A stretch of DNA of 7,925 nt, from contig JAFNUQ010000044.1 in assembly GCA_017383945.1 (NCBI GenBank), positions 1 through 7,925 on the forward strand. The letters are read 5' to 3'. This stretch comes from Bacteroidales bacterium (lineage in GTDB: Bacteria; Bacteroidota; Bacteroidia; Bacteroidales; UBA932). The notes beneath the pieces were generated by a model. It saw only the letters and a list, made by a program, of their open reading frames with translations, was not told the origin of the DNA and searched no databases. Positions 6,692 through 7,925 of this stretch are shown here, piece by piece. How positions within the stretch are numbered: position 1 is the stretch's first letter; every line of letters starts with the position of its first letter. Made by a program: the position numbers and the translations under genes.

Positions 6692-7925
6692 TTACCAGAT
6701 AATCACTCTTTCCTCAGCAGGTCTCCACATTGGATCACCTTCCTTGATGTCAAAGGCAGTAAAGAACTGCTCAAAATTTCTAAGAGCAGCGTTTACTCTA
6801 TTCACGCCCAAAGAGTGTACATCAATCTTAGTCAAGCGAGCCTTCTCCTCGTCAGTAATATTCTGACCCCAAAGGTGTGCATAACCGATGAAGAATCTCT
6901 GCTCGGCTGTGAAGCCATCGATAGGTTCTGGAGTCTGACCATTGAGTGAATTGTGGAAAGCTGTCCAAGCAAGGCTCAAACCGCCCTGATCTGCAATATT
7001 CTCTCCGAGGGAGAGTGTACCATCTGCGTTAAGACCAGGAAGCACCTCAATCTCGTCATACTGCTTTACAAGTACAGCGGTCTTCTCCTTAAACGCTGCC
7101 TCATCCTCTGCTGTCCACCAGTTATTCATATTACCGTTCTTGTCAAAGAGTCTACCCTGGTCATCAAAACCATGAGTCATCTCGTGGCCAATCACCACGC
7201 CGATTGCACCATAGTTGACTGCATCATCAGCATTGGCATTGAAGAATGGCGGCTGAAGGATAGCTGCAGGGAAGCAGATTTCGTTGGTTGTAGGGTTGTA
7301 GTATGCGTTGACAGTCTGAGGAGTCATACCCCACTCTGTAGGATCTGTCTCCTTGCCAAGCTTGCTGAGGTTGTCTGCAACATACCAGGCACTTGCAGCA
7401 CGCATATTATCATAGTAGCTGTTCTCCGGATTTACTACAAGGCTGCTGTAATCTTTCCACTTGTCAGGGAAACCGATCTTAACGGTGAAGCCCTCAAGCT
7501 TCTCACGAGCATACTTCTTTGTAGCGTCTGACATCCACTCAAGTGCATCAATATGCTGACCGAGTGAAATCTGGAGGTTTTTAACCATCTCAAGCACTCT
7601 GTCCTTGTACTCCTGAGGGAAATATTTAGCAACATACATTTGGCCTACAGCCTCACCGAGGATACTGTTTGGAACGCTCATAGCTCTCTTCCATCTAGCC
7701 TTCTGCTCAGTCACACCACTCATCTGAGTGCTGAAGAACTCAAATGAAGCATTATAGAAGTCGTCTGAAAGGTAGCTTGCGGCACCGCTCAACATCAATC
7801 CTGCAGTATAGTCCTTGAGAGACTCAAGATCTGCCTTTGCAAAGAAAGCATTGAAACCATCGAAGTATGAAAGCTGCTGAACGATCACTTTATCCTGTGC
7901 AGGAATTCCAAGGGCCTCAAAGAAG
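6692..7925 (-). CDS. M13 family (PepO/neprilysin-like) zinc metallopeptidase, 5' end outside window
   Basis: C-terminal 410 residues of an M13 endopeptidase, which cleaves peptides with a catalytic zinc and is usually exported in Bacteroidota. The frame stays open through the right edge (FFEALGIPAQDKVIV precedes the GTG at 7888), so that GTG is an internal valine. Relatives are about 670-680 residues, so roughly 265 residues and any signal sequence lie outside. Counting from the edge, the NAYY substrate-binding motif is at 206-209. The zinc site HEMTH is at 247-251, with catalytic Glu248. The third zinc ligand Glu308 lies in GENIAD. The transition-state His370 and substrate-binding Arg376 are in HSLGVNR, where neprilysin has HSP..FR. 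The end, PMWRPAEERVIIW, is the typical family terminus. All catalytic residues visible are intact. The next gene on this strand, a permease, starts one base after its stop. Confidence 0.95.
   Translation of the reverse strand, partial: FFEALGIPAQDKVIVQQLSYFDGFNAFFAKADLESLKDYTAGLMLSGAASYLSDDFYNASFEFFSTQMSGVTEQKARWKRAMSVPNSILGEAVGQMYVAKYFPQEYKDRVLEMVKNLQISLGQHIDALEWMSDATKKYAREKLEGFTVKIGFPDKWKDYSSLVVNPENSYYDNMRAASAWYVADNLSKLGKETDPTEWGMTPQTVNAYYNPTTNEICFPAAILQPPFFNANADDAVNYGAIGVVIGHEMTHGFDDQGRLFDKNGNMNNWWTAEDEAAFKEKTAVLVKQYDEIEVLPGLNADGTLSLGENIADQGGLSLAWTAFHNSLNGQTPEPIDGFTAEQRFFIGYAHLWGQNITDEEKARLTKIDVHSLGVNRVNAALRNFEQFFTAFDIKEGDPMWRPAEERVIIW

Noticed and set aside
6953..7531. 192-codon open frame on the plus strand opposite the M13 peptidase gene
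   Set aside because: It lies wholly antisense to a well-conserved catalytic domain, is rich in Cys, Ile and Val as expected from reading that gene backwards, and has no promoter or recognisable domain.
7886..7888. GTG as the start of the M13 peptidase
   Set aside because: The frame continues upstream with family-like sequence to the window edge, so this is an internal Val codon.

Overview
The window reads as an ordinary chromosomal stretch from a member of the Bacteroidota, most likely order Bacteroidales. The reasons are a putative porin of the Bacteroidota-specific type, an SRPBCC/RsmF-like gene pair of the Bacteroidales type, an M13 zinc peptidase, a perfect match to the Bacteroidota -7 promoter element (TATCTTTG, 3142-3149), and A-rich start regions without clear Shine-Dalgarno motifs. 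Base composition and codon use look uniform and moderate throughout. I see no sign of mobile elements, CRISPR arrays, tRNA or rRNA genes.

Plus strand, 1-5594: five tightly packed genes. An outer-membrane putative porin, whose 5' end lies outside the window, is followed after 6 nt by an exported MltF-like lytic transglycosylase; both concern the cell envelope. The next gap (3119-3171) carries a promoter -7 element and starts a second unit. That unit holds a small SRPBCC-fold protein, an RsmF-like rRNA m5C methyltransferase overlapping it by one base (TAATG), and, 9 nt further on, an exported TPR protein.

Minus strand, 7925-5557: an M13 (neprilysin/PepO-like) metallopeptidase, whose 5' end lies beyond the right edge, is followed one base after its stop by a LolC/E-like FtsX-fold ABC permease. 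The permease gene runs into the TPR gene tail to tail, and the two coding regions share 38 bp. No intergenic space is left there for a terminator.

Almost every base is coding, and no gap exceeds 60 bp. Several proteins look shorter than the relatives I remember: the transglycosylase appears to have lost one lobe of its solute-binding domain, the methyltransferase lacks the usual N-terminal segment, and the TPR protein and permease are compact. I do not see a clearly new biological system. The most interesting points are the one-lobed transglycosylase, the short methyltransferase with its junction to the upstream gene, the peptidase-permease coupling, and the convergent overlap. All family assignments come from reading motifs and from memory of the families, without database searches.
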